Part shown: piece by piece, positions 53,231-61,438 of the stretch
Layout of the letters: each line of letters starts with the position of its first letter
Position numbering within the stretch: the stretch's first letter is position 1
NCBI GenBank assembly: GCA_965237575.1
Contig: CBDEGI010000003.1
Span: forward strand, 248,001-312,000
Direction of reading: 5' to 3'
DNA: 64,000 nt
From: JAKZVK01 sp965237575
GTDB lineage: Bacteria > Acidobacteriota > Terriglobia > Bryobacterales > UBA6623
Notes under the pieces: generated by a model
What the model was told of the DNA's origin: nothing
Databases searched by the model: none
What the model saw: the letters and a program-made list of their open reading frames with translations, nothing else
Translations under genes and position numbers: made by a program

Positions 53231-54677
53231 TTTCGCGCAGGAGCCGGCCGTCGGGATCGAAGGTGAAAGCCAGGTCAAACTTTGTCAGGTCGACGTCCTG
53301 CACGCTCACGCGCCGCACCAGGTCGTCACCGCCGCGCGGAGCGTCGCGCATCATCGTCACCGTCCAGCGGCGCTCGCGGCCGAATTCGAAGGCGATGTAC
53401 GACTCGTAGTGCTCGATGTAGAAAGGATGGAAGGGGCTCTTCAGACCCGTCACCAAGATCTCGCGTGCATCGGCCGCCGCGGCCCGGAGCCTGGGAAGCG
53501 CGTGTTGGATGTTCCCGAGGATCTGCTGCTGCTCGGTCCGCCAGCGGTGGTGCTCGTAAGGTCCGCGATGGAGCGACCATCCCGCGATGCTGATCACACT
53601 AACGGCGGCGATGGCTGTGGCCGCGGCGAGACGTCGAGGCGTTGGGGCAGGCAACAACGCGGCCAAACTCTCCCGGGAGATCAGCAAGATGGGCGACAGG
53701 CAAAGTACGGCACCGACCCATCCGTACTCCGGCGCGATGTGGTTGGGCAGAACCGCATGCGGCAACAGAGCCGAGAGGCCAGCCACGAAGAATACAGCCG
53801 CGGGACGCCGCAGGTTCCGTCTGGCAAACGCAAGCACGAGCGACAGAGCCGTCACGACCGCGAGCGCCGGCGTGAACAAGTAAGAGAGCAGCGTCCCAAA
53901 GGCGGTCGCCAACGAAGCAGGCGCCAGACTCATGAAGTAAGGGTCAGTCGGGTCGGCGCTCGGCTGGATGAAGGCGTTGCGCACTCCCAGGTTCACCGCG
54001 ATGGCCGTTAACTCGAGAGCGACTACGCCTGCAAAGAAGCCGACGGCCCACCTGCGCCGCCCGGCAGGGATGTCGAAGACCTGCGCCAGCCAGAAGAGCA
54101 TGGCCGCCGGATAGTACGTCTCTTTGGTGAACGCCAGCACAAACAGCAGCAGTAAAGCCGCGACATACCAAGAGCGTCGGCCCCCCTGCCGCCACGACAA
54201 CCAACAATGCATCGCCAGCAGCAGATAGGCCAGCGACAGCGTTGCCATGGTGTCGTGCGAGTGGTTGAGGTAAAACTGCGGGTGCGCGAACAGGCTTGCC
54301 AGGTAAAGCACTACGGCCCACCACGACAGGGCGAACGGCGCGAGACGCCGCCACAGTTCGACCATCAGCGCGGCGTTGATTAGGGTGACCGCCACGATGA
54401 CCGCGGTCGCCCCCGCGAGACCCAGGTGGCCGATGGTCCATAAGACAAGGAACCCGAGCGGGCGCGGGTAGTGGAGCTTCTCCGAAAGCGGCTCGCCGTC
54501 GGCGGTGATGCCCGGAATCAGGTAGTAGTCGGAGTGAAGCGGGTCGAGCGGCGAGAAGTAGCCGGGAAAGACGAACTGCAAGCAAGCCCAGTAAACCAGC
54601 AACGCCAGTGCCAGCGCCAGGACGAACCGCTTGACGTTGAAAGTCGCGAGCGAGTCGCCCGCCGGGTTTAGGGTCAT
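53058..54677 (-). CDS. Polytopic membrane protein, glycosyltransferase-like (GT-C layout)
   Basis: From ATG at 54677 the protein has at least nine hydrophobic helices (FVLALALALLVYWACLQFVF, AVIVAVTLINAALMV, WVGAVLCLSPILLI and others), an early loop DPLHSDYYLIPGI and a C-terminal soluble domain with EILVTGLKSPFHPFYIEHYE. Such layouts occur in GT-C glycosyltransferases and related O-antigen enzymes, but no catalytic motif is certain. The last about 45 codons are out of frame relative to the TPR tail at 52886-53230. The start overlaps the transketolase stop (ATGA, 54674-54677), giving one operon. Confidence 0.7.
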   Translation of the reverse strand: MTLNPAGDSLATFNVKRFVLALALALLVYWACLQFVFPGYFSPLDPLHSDYYLIPGITADGEPLSEKLHYPRPLGFLVLWTIGHLGLAGATAVIVAVTLINAALMVELWRRLAPFALSWWAVVLYLASLFAHPQFYLNHSHDTMATLSLAYLLLAMHCWLSWRQGGRRSWYVAALLLLFVLAFTKETYYPAAMLFWLAQVFDIPAGRRRWAVGFFAGVVALELTAIAVNLGVRNAFIQPSADPTDPYFMSLAPASLATAFGTLLSYLFTPALAVVTALSLVLAFARRNLRRPAAVFFVAGLSALLPHAVLPNHIAPEYGWVGAVLCLSPILLISRESLAALLPAPTPRRLAAATAIAAVSVISIAGWSLHRGPYEHHRWRTEQQQILGNIQHALPRLRAAAADAREILVTGLKSPFHPFYIEHYESYIAFEFGRERRWTVTMMRDAPRGGDDLVRRVSVQDVDLTKFDLAFTFDPDGRLLREISKDELQRAAAGGPHPHSRDGCASSPVGGRSRCVGRARRNGYGVLGLGLGGESPSAP

Positions 54678-55597
54678 GCCTTCTGAAACACCTCGGCGAC
54701 CGTCGCGGCAAGCTTCGAAACCGAGAGGCCGTAGCGGTCTTCGAGGTAGGCTTGGCTGCCGCTGATGCTTGGCTCGAGCGCCGAGACCCCGCGCCGCACG
54801 ACCCGGCAGTCGAGGCCCTGCTCGGCGACTGTCTCGCAAACAAGCGAGCCGAGCCCGCCGTCGATCGAGTGCGCCTCGACCGTGATCACGTGGCGGAACC
54901 GCGCTAGCAACGCTGCCAAATTCCTCGGCGGTTGCGCGCCGATGTTGTCGACAAGCGCCACGGCGGCATCGATGCCCTGCGAGTTGAGTTCCTTGGCTGC
55001 CGCGACAGCGTTCACGGCAGCCGTGCCGAGTCCGATCAGGAGCAGGTCGCTGCCGTCGCGCACAAGCTGGGCCTCGTCCAAAGCGAACCGCCCATCGAGC
55101 CCCTCGACAAGGGTCTTGTTGTCTTTGCTCAAGCGGAAGTAAACCGGCTCCGGTAGAGCGTTGGCGGCGGTGAGAGCGGCAGGGATCTGCTGGGAGTCGC
55201 CGGCCGCGATGATCCGGATGGCCCTCTGCGCGCGCAGCACGGCAATGTCCTCCAAAGCGTAGTGCGAGAACCCGTTGGGCCCGTACTCGAAGCCGCCACC
55301 CACGCCAACGATGCGCACCGGCAGGCGATGCTGAATCGGCCCATTGCGCAGGAACTCATACGGGCGCAGTAAGGCGAACGGAGCGATCGAGTAGACGAAA
55401 GGCGTGAAGCCGCCTTCGGCCAAGCCCGTCGCGAGCCCGAGCATATTTTGCTCCGCGACGCCGACGTTGAAGAAGCGGTCGGGGAAGCGCTCCGCGAACG
55501 GCTCGACGGCGGTGTAGCCGAGGTCGCCGGTGAGGAAGACGATGCGCGGATCGTCTTCGGCCATCGCGACGAGGGTCTCGATGAAGGCGGCTCTCAT
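54674..55597 (-). CDS. Transketolase, C-terminal subunit
   Basis: This 307-residue protein has the pyrimidine-binding domain and C-terminal domain of split transketolases: RIVFLTGDLGYTAVEPFAER, NVGVAEQNMLGLATGLAEGG (with the conserved glutamate that activates TPP), GPNGFSHYALEDIAVLRA, and a C-terminal Rossmann-like part. It pairs with the N-terminal subunit encoded just upstream; their genes overlap by ATGA at 55594-55597. Such separate subunits often sit in sugar-biosynthesis clusters and transfer two-carbon units. Confidence 0.9.
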   Translation of the reverse strand: MRAAFIETLVAMAEDDPRIVFLTGDLGYTAVEPFAERFPDRFFNVGVAEQNMLGLATGLAEGGFTPFVYSIAPFALLRPYEFLRNGPIQHRLPVRIVGVGGGFEYGPNGFSHYALEDIAVLRAQRAIRIIAAGDSQQIPAALTAANALPEPVYFRLSKDNKTLVEGLDGRFALDEAQLVRDGSDLLLIGLGTAAVNAVAAAKELNSQGIDAAVALVDNIGAQPPRNLAALLARFRHVITVEAHSIDGGLGSLVCETVAEQGLDCRVVRRGVSALEPSISGSQAYLEDRYGLSVSKLAATVAEVFQKA

Positions 55598-56392
55598 CAG
55601 GCCGGATCGACCTCCTCGATCGCCTGCCGGTATTGCTCTTCCGACATGGGCCAGTAGTGCCACTTGATCCGGTTCTGCATGAACGAGACGCCCTTGCCAA
55701 ACACGGTCCTGGCGATCACCGCGCGTGGCGCTCCTGAGCCGGCCTCAGGTCGGTTCAAGGCTACCGATAGTTGCTCTTGTGCGTCGTCGCCGCGGGCGTC
55801 CACTTCATCGACGTCCCAGCCGAAGGCTCGCCAGCGTTCGGCGAGAGGCGACAGGTCGAGTACGTCGCGCGTGTAGCCGAGCGCCTGCTGCCCGTTGACG
55901 TCAACGATCGCGGTGAGGTTCGAGAGCTTGTGGTGCGCGGCGAACATCGCGGCTTCCCACAGTGAGCCTTCATTGCATTCGGCGTCGCTGACGAGGGCGA
56001 AGGCCCGCCGGCGCGAGCCCTGTAGTCGAGCCGCCACGACCGCGCCGGCGCCCATCGAAAGCCCGTGGCCGAGGGACCCGGTGGCGAAGTCGACTCCGGG
56101 GAGTGCGGCCTCGGGATGAACGCCGAGAGTGGTTCCGTCACCGCAGTAGGTTGCCAGTTGCTCCGCGGTCACCCAGCCCTTCAGGTGCAGCGCCGCGTAG
56201 AGGGCCAGAGCGCCGTGGCCTTTTGAAAGGACTGAAGCGGTCGCGCTCGGGGTCGGTGGGGTCGTCGATGCGCAAGACGCTGTCGTAGAAGGCCGCGATG
56301 ATGTCGGCGATGGAGAGGGCGGAGCCGATGTGTCCGACACCGGCGCGATAGGCGTGGTCGAGAATCAAGCGTCGAATTCGGCGGGCTTGCAT
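55597..56392 (-). pseudogene. Transketolase, N-terminal subunit, one-base frameshift
   Basis: From ATG at 56392: RRIRRLILDHAYRAGVGHIG and LRIDDPTDPERDRF, then one extra base near 56240 (TTCAGTC where TTCGTC is expected). The correct frame continues VLSKGHGALALYAALHLKGW, TGSLGHGLSMGAGAVVAARL and VSDAECNEGSLWEA with the TPP-diphosphate and metal residues, ending at 55597. Only the base insertion separates the two halves, so a sequencing error is possible. It partners the 54674-55597 subunit. Confidence 0.8.
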
Positions 56393-56428
56393 GGGGCTGA
56401 TTGTTGCGGCACACGTGCCGCTTCGTGG

Positions 56429-56571
56429 GCCTGAGTCCCGAGGAATCGGGACTCGGCAAGGCTGGAGCCTTACGCCACGTCAGTCCGGCGCTTCACAGGT
56501 TCGGTCGCGTATCGCGTATCTGAGTGGGGCCTTTGCCGTCTTGGCGATTCCGGGCACGGCATGCCGTGCCC
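56429..56571. repeat. Family D and family B repeats between divergent operons
   Basis: A family D copy (CTGAGTCCCGAGGAATCGGG onward, ending GCCTTACGCCAC) spans 56429-56478, and a perfect family B palindrome lies at 56552-56571. They fill most of the gap between the transketolase operon and the DUF1553 gene. Confidence 0.75.
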
Positions 56572-56642
56572 CTACATAGCAAACTGTCTTGAGTCCGTCT
56601 AGTGCTACCGAATATACTGCAAGTGGTATAGGTTACGGCTTC

Positions 56643-59396
56643 ATGATCGGCCAGTCGTCAGTGTATAGAACCTCAGCCCTGCTTGTCGCCGCCGCGCTTG
56701 GGAGCCTTCCGGTGTCGGCCCAGAACCCGAGCGCTGAGCGTGTCGAGTTCTTCGAGACGCATGTGCGGCCGGTGCTGGCGGAGAACTGTTTCGCGTGCCA
56801 CACGGCGTCTCGGATGGGCGGCCTCGAGATGACTTCGCGCGCGTCGTTGCTCACGGGAGGCAATTCCGGGCCGGCGATCGAGCCGGGTAAGGCCGGCGAG
56901 AGCCTTCTCGTTCAGGCGGTCCGCCACTCGCACGAGCGGCTCAAGATGCCGCCGCAGGGTAAGCTCGCGGCCGCCGACATCGAAGCCATCACCACCTGGA
57001 TCGACGCGGGGGCTGCTTGGCCTGAAATTCCAGCGAAAACCGCCGCTGCAAAAGACGGCGAGGGCTTCGTCATCACGCCGGAGCAGCGGAATTTCTGGGC
57101 CTTCCAGCCGGTTCGCAAGTCGCCGCTGCCCACCATCCCCGGGAAGGAGCGCGACAAGGGTTGGGTTCGCGCGCCGATCGACCAATTTGTCCTCGCCAAG
57201 CTCCACGCCGCGGAGCTCAGGCCCGTCGGGCCCGCTGACAAAGCGACGCTGCTGCGCCGGGCGTATATCGACCTGACAGGTCTGCCGCCCACGCCTGAAG
57301 AGATAGATACGTTCGTCACCGACAAGTCCTCTGACGCCTTCGCCAAGGTCGTCGAGCGGCTGCTCGCTTCGCCACGCTACGGCGAGCGTTGGGGGCGCTA
57401 TTGGCTCGACGTCGCCCGCTACTCCGACGACAAGCTCAACTCCACGCAGATGGATCCCTACCCTCACGCCCACCGTTACCGCGACTGGGTGATCCGCGCC
57501 TTCAACGAGGACATGCCGTACGACCGCTTCGTCAGGGCACAGATCGCGGGCGACTTCATGGGCGCCGGCAAAGACGCCGACTGGGTCGCGGGCCTCGGGT
57601 TTTACGGTTTGAATCCGCAGTTTCAGGACGACCGTATCGACGCGACCATGCGCGGGTTCCAAGGGCTCACCGTGGGCTGCGCCCAGTGCCACGACCACAA
57701 ATTCGATCCCATCCCGACCGAAGACTACTACTCGTTGCTTGGCATCTTCAACAGCTCCGAGATCGACGAGTTCCCGCTGGCTAAGAAGGAAACGGTCGAG
57801 GAATACGAGCGCTGGGAGGAGAAGGTCGGCAACGAACGCAAGGCCCTGAACGAGTTCCTCATAAGCGAGCGACGGCAACTGGTGCGCGTGCTCGCCGGAC
57901 AGACCGCCTCCTACATCGTTGCGGCGTGGCGCGTCCTCAAGGCTGACGAGGAAGAACCCCAACTCGCTGCGCGGAAAAACGACCTCGCCGGCGACGCTTT
58001 CAATGGGGAACCTCTCGATGGGGAAACCCTCGAACGGTGGGTGAAGTACCTGGGCGCTACGCCCCGAGACCACCCTCTGTTCGACGAGTTCGACCGGCTT
58101 CTCGCCTCAAACGCCACCGAAGACGACGTGGGCCGCTGGGCATCCGAGACACAGCGGCTGATCACTGATGTTCTGCGCGAGAAGAAGAAGATTGACGAGG
58201 AGAACCTCGTTCGTCTCGGCGGTGATGCCAACCCCAGGAAGGCCAACGAAGTAGAGCTACTGTCGCTCGAGAGGGACCGCCATTTCCTGTGGCGCGACAT
58301 GGCCGCGGGGCAGGGCTTCGACACGCCTGTCGAGTTCGAGAGTGGCATCCTTTACTACGCGGGCGATAAGATCGACCGTTTCCTGACGCCTCTGTGGAAG
58401 GCGCACGCCGACGGCTTACGGGCCCAAGTGGAGGCGCTCGAAGAGGCCATGCCGGAGAAGTATCCGTTCCTGCACGTGCTCAAAGACGTGGATAAGCCCA
58501 AGAACGAGCGCGTGCACATCCGCGGCAGCGAGAACAATCTCGGCGCGGAAGTGCCTCGCCGGTTCCTGACCGTGCTCGGGGACGGCAAGCCTTTCACCCA
58601 GGGCAGCGGCCGGCGCGAGTTGGCCGACGCCATCACCGGGCCGTCGAATCCTTTGACCGCGCGGGTCATGGTCAACCGCATCTGGCTGCAGCACTTTGGG
58701 CGTGGGATCGTCGGCACGCCCAGTAACTTTGGGCAAATGGGCGAGCACCCCACGCACCCCGAACTGCTCGACTACCTGGCGGCGCGCTTCGTCGAGCAGG
58801 GCTGGTCGGTCAAGGCGATGCATCGCGAGATGATGCTCTCGGCGACGTATGCGTTGAGCAGCAAGTTCTCCGAGAAGGCCTACGAGACGGACCCCAACAA
58901 CCGCCTGCTGTGGCGTGCCCGCCGACGCCGCCTCGATGCGGAAGCCCTGCGAGACTCGATGCTCTACGTCTCGGGCAACCTCGACCTCACGCCGGGAGGG
59001 GAGCCCGCCTCGCTCGACGACCCGGCCAACCGCCGCCGCACCGTCTACGGCTATGTCAGCCGCCGCCGGATCAACAAGTTACTGGGGCTTTTCGACTTCC
59101 CCAACCCCAACAAGACCAGCCCGCGCCGCTTTGGCACGAACACACCGTTGCAGGGATTGTTCCTACTCAACAGTGAATTCGTGATGCGCCAGGCCGAGCG
59201 CTTGACCGACCGCCTGGAGCGGGAAACGAGCGACGAAGCAGCTAGAATCCGACGCGCCTACCGGTTGCTCTACGGCCGCCGCCCTACGGCGGAGGAAGTC
59301 AAGGTCGGACGCCGCTTTCTTGCCGGCGACACGAGCCGCTGGCCACAATACGCACACGTATTGATGACCTCGAACGAATTCCTTTACGTTCAATGA
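56643..59396 (+). CDS. Secreted PSCyt1-DUF1549-DUF1553 protein
   Basis: This 917-residue protein has a signal peptide (SVYRTSALLVAAALGSLPVSA). The planctomycete cytochrome C domain has heme motif CFACH (Cys49, Cys52, His53). DUF1549 follows (WAFQPVRKSPLP, TGLPPTPEEIDTFV, YGERWGRYWLDVARYSDD, CAQCHDHKFDPIPTEDYY with a second CxxCH), then DUF1553 (VMVNRIWLQHFGRGIVGTPS, RRRLDAEALRDSML). These multi-domain proteins are exported and usually paired with DUF1501, as here; their function is not established. ATG at 56643 was preferred over 56589. Confidence 0.92.
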   Translation: MIGQSSVYRTSALLVAAALGSLPVSAQNPSAERVEFFETHVRPVLAENCFACHTASRMGGLEMTSRASLLTGGNSGPAIEPGKAGESLLVQAVRHSHERLKMPPQGKLAAADIEAITTWIDAGAAWPEIPAKTAAAKDGEGFVITPEQRNFWAFQPVRKSPLPTIPGKERDKGWVRAPIDQFVLAKLHAAELRPVGPADKATLLRRAYIDLTGLPPTPEEIDTFVTDKSSDAFAKVVERLLASPRYGERWGRYWLDVARYSDDKLNSTQMDPYPHAHRYRDWVIRAFNEDMPYDRFVRAQIAGDFMGAGKDADWVAGLGFYGLNPQFQDDRIDATMRGFQGLTVGCAQCHDHKFDPIPTEDYYSLLGIFNSSEIDEFPLAKKETVEEYERWEEKVGNERKALNEFLISERRQLVRVLAGQTASYIVAAWRVLKADEEEPQLAARKNDLAGDAFNGEPLDGETLERWVKYLGATPRDHPLFDEFDRLLASNATEDDVGRWASETQRLITDVLREKKKIDEENLVRLGGDANPRKANEVELLSLERDRHFLWRDMAAGQGFDTPVEFESGILYYAGDKIDRFLTPLWKAHADGLRAQVEALEEAMPEKYPFLHVLKDVDKPKNERVHIRGSENNLGAEVPRRFLTVLGDGKPFTQGSGRRELADAITGPSNPLTARVMVNRIWLQHFGRGIVGTPSNFGQMGEHPTHPELLDYLAARFVEQGWSVKAMHREMMLSATYALSSKFSEKAYETDPNNRLLWRARRRRLDAEALRDSMLYVSGNLDLTPGGEPASLDDPANRRRTVYGYVSRRRINKLLGLFDFPNPNKTSPRRFGTNTPLQGLFLLNSEFVMRQAERLTDRLERETSDEAARIRRAYRLLYGRRPTAEEVKVGRRFLAGDTSRWPQYAHVLMTSNEFLYVQ

Positions 59397-59400
59397 GAGA

Positions 59401-60819
59401 ATGTCTGTGATGATCCACGATCGGCCGGCCCGCGTTTCCCGGCGGCAACTGTTGCGCACTTGCGGCGCGGGGCTGGGCATGGTGGGCCTGTCGCGGCTGC
59501 TGGCGGCCACCGCACCCACCACACCGGGCACCGACCTGCTGGCCGTGAAGCCTCCACACTTCCCGGCCAAGGCGAAGCACGTCATCCACCTGTTTCTCAA
59601 CGGCGGCCCGTCGCACGTCGATAGCTTCGACCACAAGCCGATGCTCGCGAAGTACGACGGCAAACCGTATCCCGGCGGCAACCTCAAGACCGAGCGCAAG
59701 ACGGGCTCGCTGATGCGCTCCCCGTTCGAGTTCAAGCCGCACGGCGAGAGCGGCCTCGAGATCAGCGAGATCTTCGGCAACCTCGCAAGCCACGCCGACG
59801 ATCTGTGCATCGTCAAGTCGATGTACACCGATATGCCGTTTCACGAGCCGTCGCTGTTCATGATGAACTGCGGCAGCCGGCTCCCGGGCCATCCGTCGAT
59901 GGGGTCGTGGCTGACCTACGGTCTCGGCACCGAGAACCAGAACCTGCCCGGCTATATCGTTCTGTGTCCCGGCGTGCCGGTGGTCGGCCCACAGCTTTGG
60001 TCGTCGGCGTTCCTGCCGGGCAGCTACCAGGGGGCGCACATCCAGAACGACGAGACGGACCCAGAGAAGCTCGTCTCCTACGTGCGCAATCCGCGCGTCG
60101 CAAAGGCCGACCAGGCCCGGCAACTCGAGCTGCTCGGCCGGCTGAACCGGCGACATCTCGACAAGCAGGGCCCCGCGCCCGAGTTGGAAGCGACGATCCA
60201 GTCGATGGAGGTTGCCTTCCGCATGCAAGTGGAGGCGCTCGACGCCTTCGACATCGCCAAGGAGAGCGAGACGACGCGCGAGCGTTACGGCGACGGTGAC
60301 TTTGCCCGCGGCTGCTTGATCGCGCGCCGGCTGGTCGAGCGCGGCGTCCGCATGGTGCAGGTCTACTACGGTGAGTCGCAACCCTGGGACACGCACCAAG
60401 ATATTCTGCGCATGCGCAAGCTGGCTGGCGATTCCGACCAGCCGATGGCAGCGCTGATCCGTGACCTGAAGTCGCTGGGCTTGTTGGACGAAACGCTCAT
60501 CATCATCGGGGGTGAGTTCGGACGCACGCCGACGGTTGAAGTTAGCGGACGCATCCAGGTGCAGAATGGACGCGACCATAATAGTCACGGGTTTTCGACT
60601 GTGCTTGCGGGTGGTGGGATCAAGGGCGGGACGGCTTACGGGTCGAGTGATGAGTTTGGGTTCAAGGCGGCTGAGAATCCGGTGCATCCGCATGATTTGC
60701 ATGCCACGTTGTTGCATTTGATGGGGTTTGATCATACGCGGTTGACCTACCGTCACAGCGGGCGCGACTTCCGGCTGACGGATGTGGAGGGGCGGGTGGT
60801 TGAGGGGATTTTGGCTTGA
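59401..60819 (+). CDS. DUF1501 family protein with Tat signal
   Basis: This 472-residue protein begins with a twin-arginine signal (RVSRRQLLRTCGAGLG), implying export in folded form. DUF1501 is an alkaline-phosphatase-fold family: HVIHLFLNGGPSHVDSFDHK, YGESQPWDTHQDI and LIIIGGEFGRTPTVEVSGR, with DHNSHGFSTVLAGGGIKGG containing likely metal ligands. It starts 4 bp after the DUF1553 stop, so the two form an operon. The substrate is unknown. Confidence 0.92.
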   Translation: MSVMIHDRPARVSRRQLLRTCGAGLGMVGLSRLLAATAPTTPGTDLLAVKPPHFPAKAKHVIHLFLNGGPSHVDSFDHKPMLAKYDGKPYPGGNLKTERKTGSLMRSPFEFKPHGESGLEISEIFGNLASHADDLCIVKSMYTDMPFHEPSLFMMNCGSRLPGHPSMGSWLTYGLGTENQNLPGYIVLCPGVPVVGPQLWSSAFLPGSYQGAHIQNDETDPEKLVSYVRNPRVAKADQARQLELLGRLNRRHLDKQGPAPELEATIQSMEVAFRMQVEALDAFDIAKESETTRERYGDGDFARGCLIARRLVERGVRMVQVYYGESQPWDTHQDILRMRKLAGDSDQPMAALIRDLKSLGLLDETLIIIGGEFGRTPTVEVSGRIQVQNGRDHNSHGFSTVLAGGGIKGGTAYGSSDEFGFKAAENPVHPHDLHATLLHLMGFDHTRLTYRHSGRDFRLTDVEGRVVEGILA

Positions 60820-61438
60820 GCCGCTTGTTTTGTTGGTGGGTGGGCGCAAAACGCGACTGGCAACCTGTGACAGGTCACGATCCTAACCGGGCCAAGATCC
60901 GGGGCGCAAACGGGCCGCTCCGGCTGAGCCTCCCGAACGCAAAACAGGCCCGTTCAACGGGCCTTGGTTTCAATTAGGCCAGGCGTTTTACGCCTGGTAA
61001 GACGACCCCCTGCGAATGAATCAGGCCCCTTCCAGGGGCCTTAACCGAAACCGGCTTGAGCCACGAACCGGCAAGCCCCACGGCCGTCGCCCATCGTGCA
61101 CGGCTCAAAGCCCGCCAGCGTAAGCCCGCTCGATTCAACCGGCCTAGCTGTCTGAAGCAAACGTCGTCAGAACAAAGTGTCAGGTTTTCAGCGAGCGGCA
61201 ACGCGGACGAGACCGAGCCCCGAACGCCAGTGATGGGTCCGCGGACGCAGTGCCCAACGGGTGCGGATTTACCCCTCACTTGCGTTCGGGGCTCGGTTTC
61301 TGCATTGCCCCTGATTGTTCGAGATCGTAGACTTCGTCAGGGTTGCTGCGAGGCAATCAGCCGTACAACGGCCGGCCTAATCGACCGCAAGCCGCGTAAA
61401 CGCGACTGGTTGCCATCCTGCCGACCGATCATGACGGG
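60820..61438. repeat. Repeat-rich intergenic region with large hairpins
   Basis: No gene is supported. GGCGTTTTACGCC-type stems and an AGGCCCC/GGGGCCT stem lie at about 60974-61040. A perfect 16-bp inverted repeat (ACCGAGCCCCGAACGC at 61212-61227 with 61282-61297) closes a 54-bp loop. Confidence 0.65.

Noticed and set aside
56673..58073. 466-residue minus-strand reading frame
   Set aside because: It is the antisense shadow of the DUF1549/DUF1553 gene, with no recognisable motifs.
59299..60849. 516-residue minus-strand reading frame
   Set aside because: It is antisense to the DUF1501 gene, which has a Tat signal and metal motifs.
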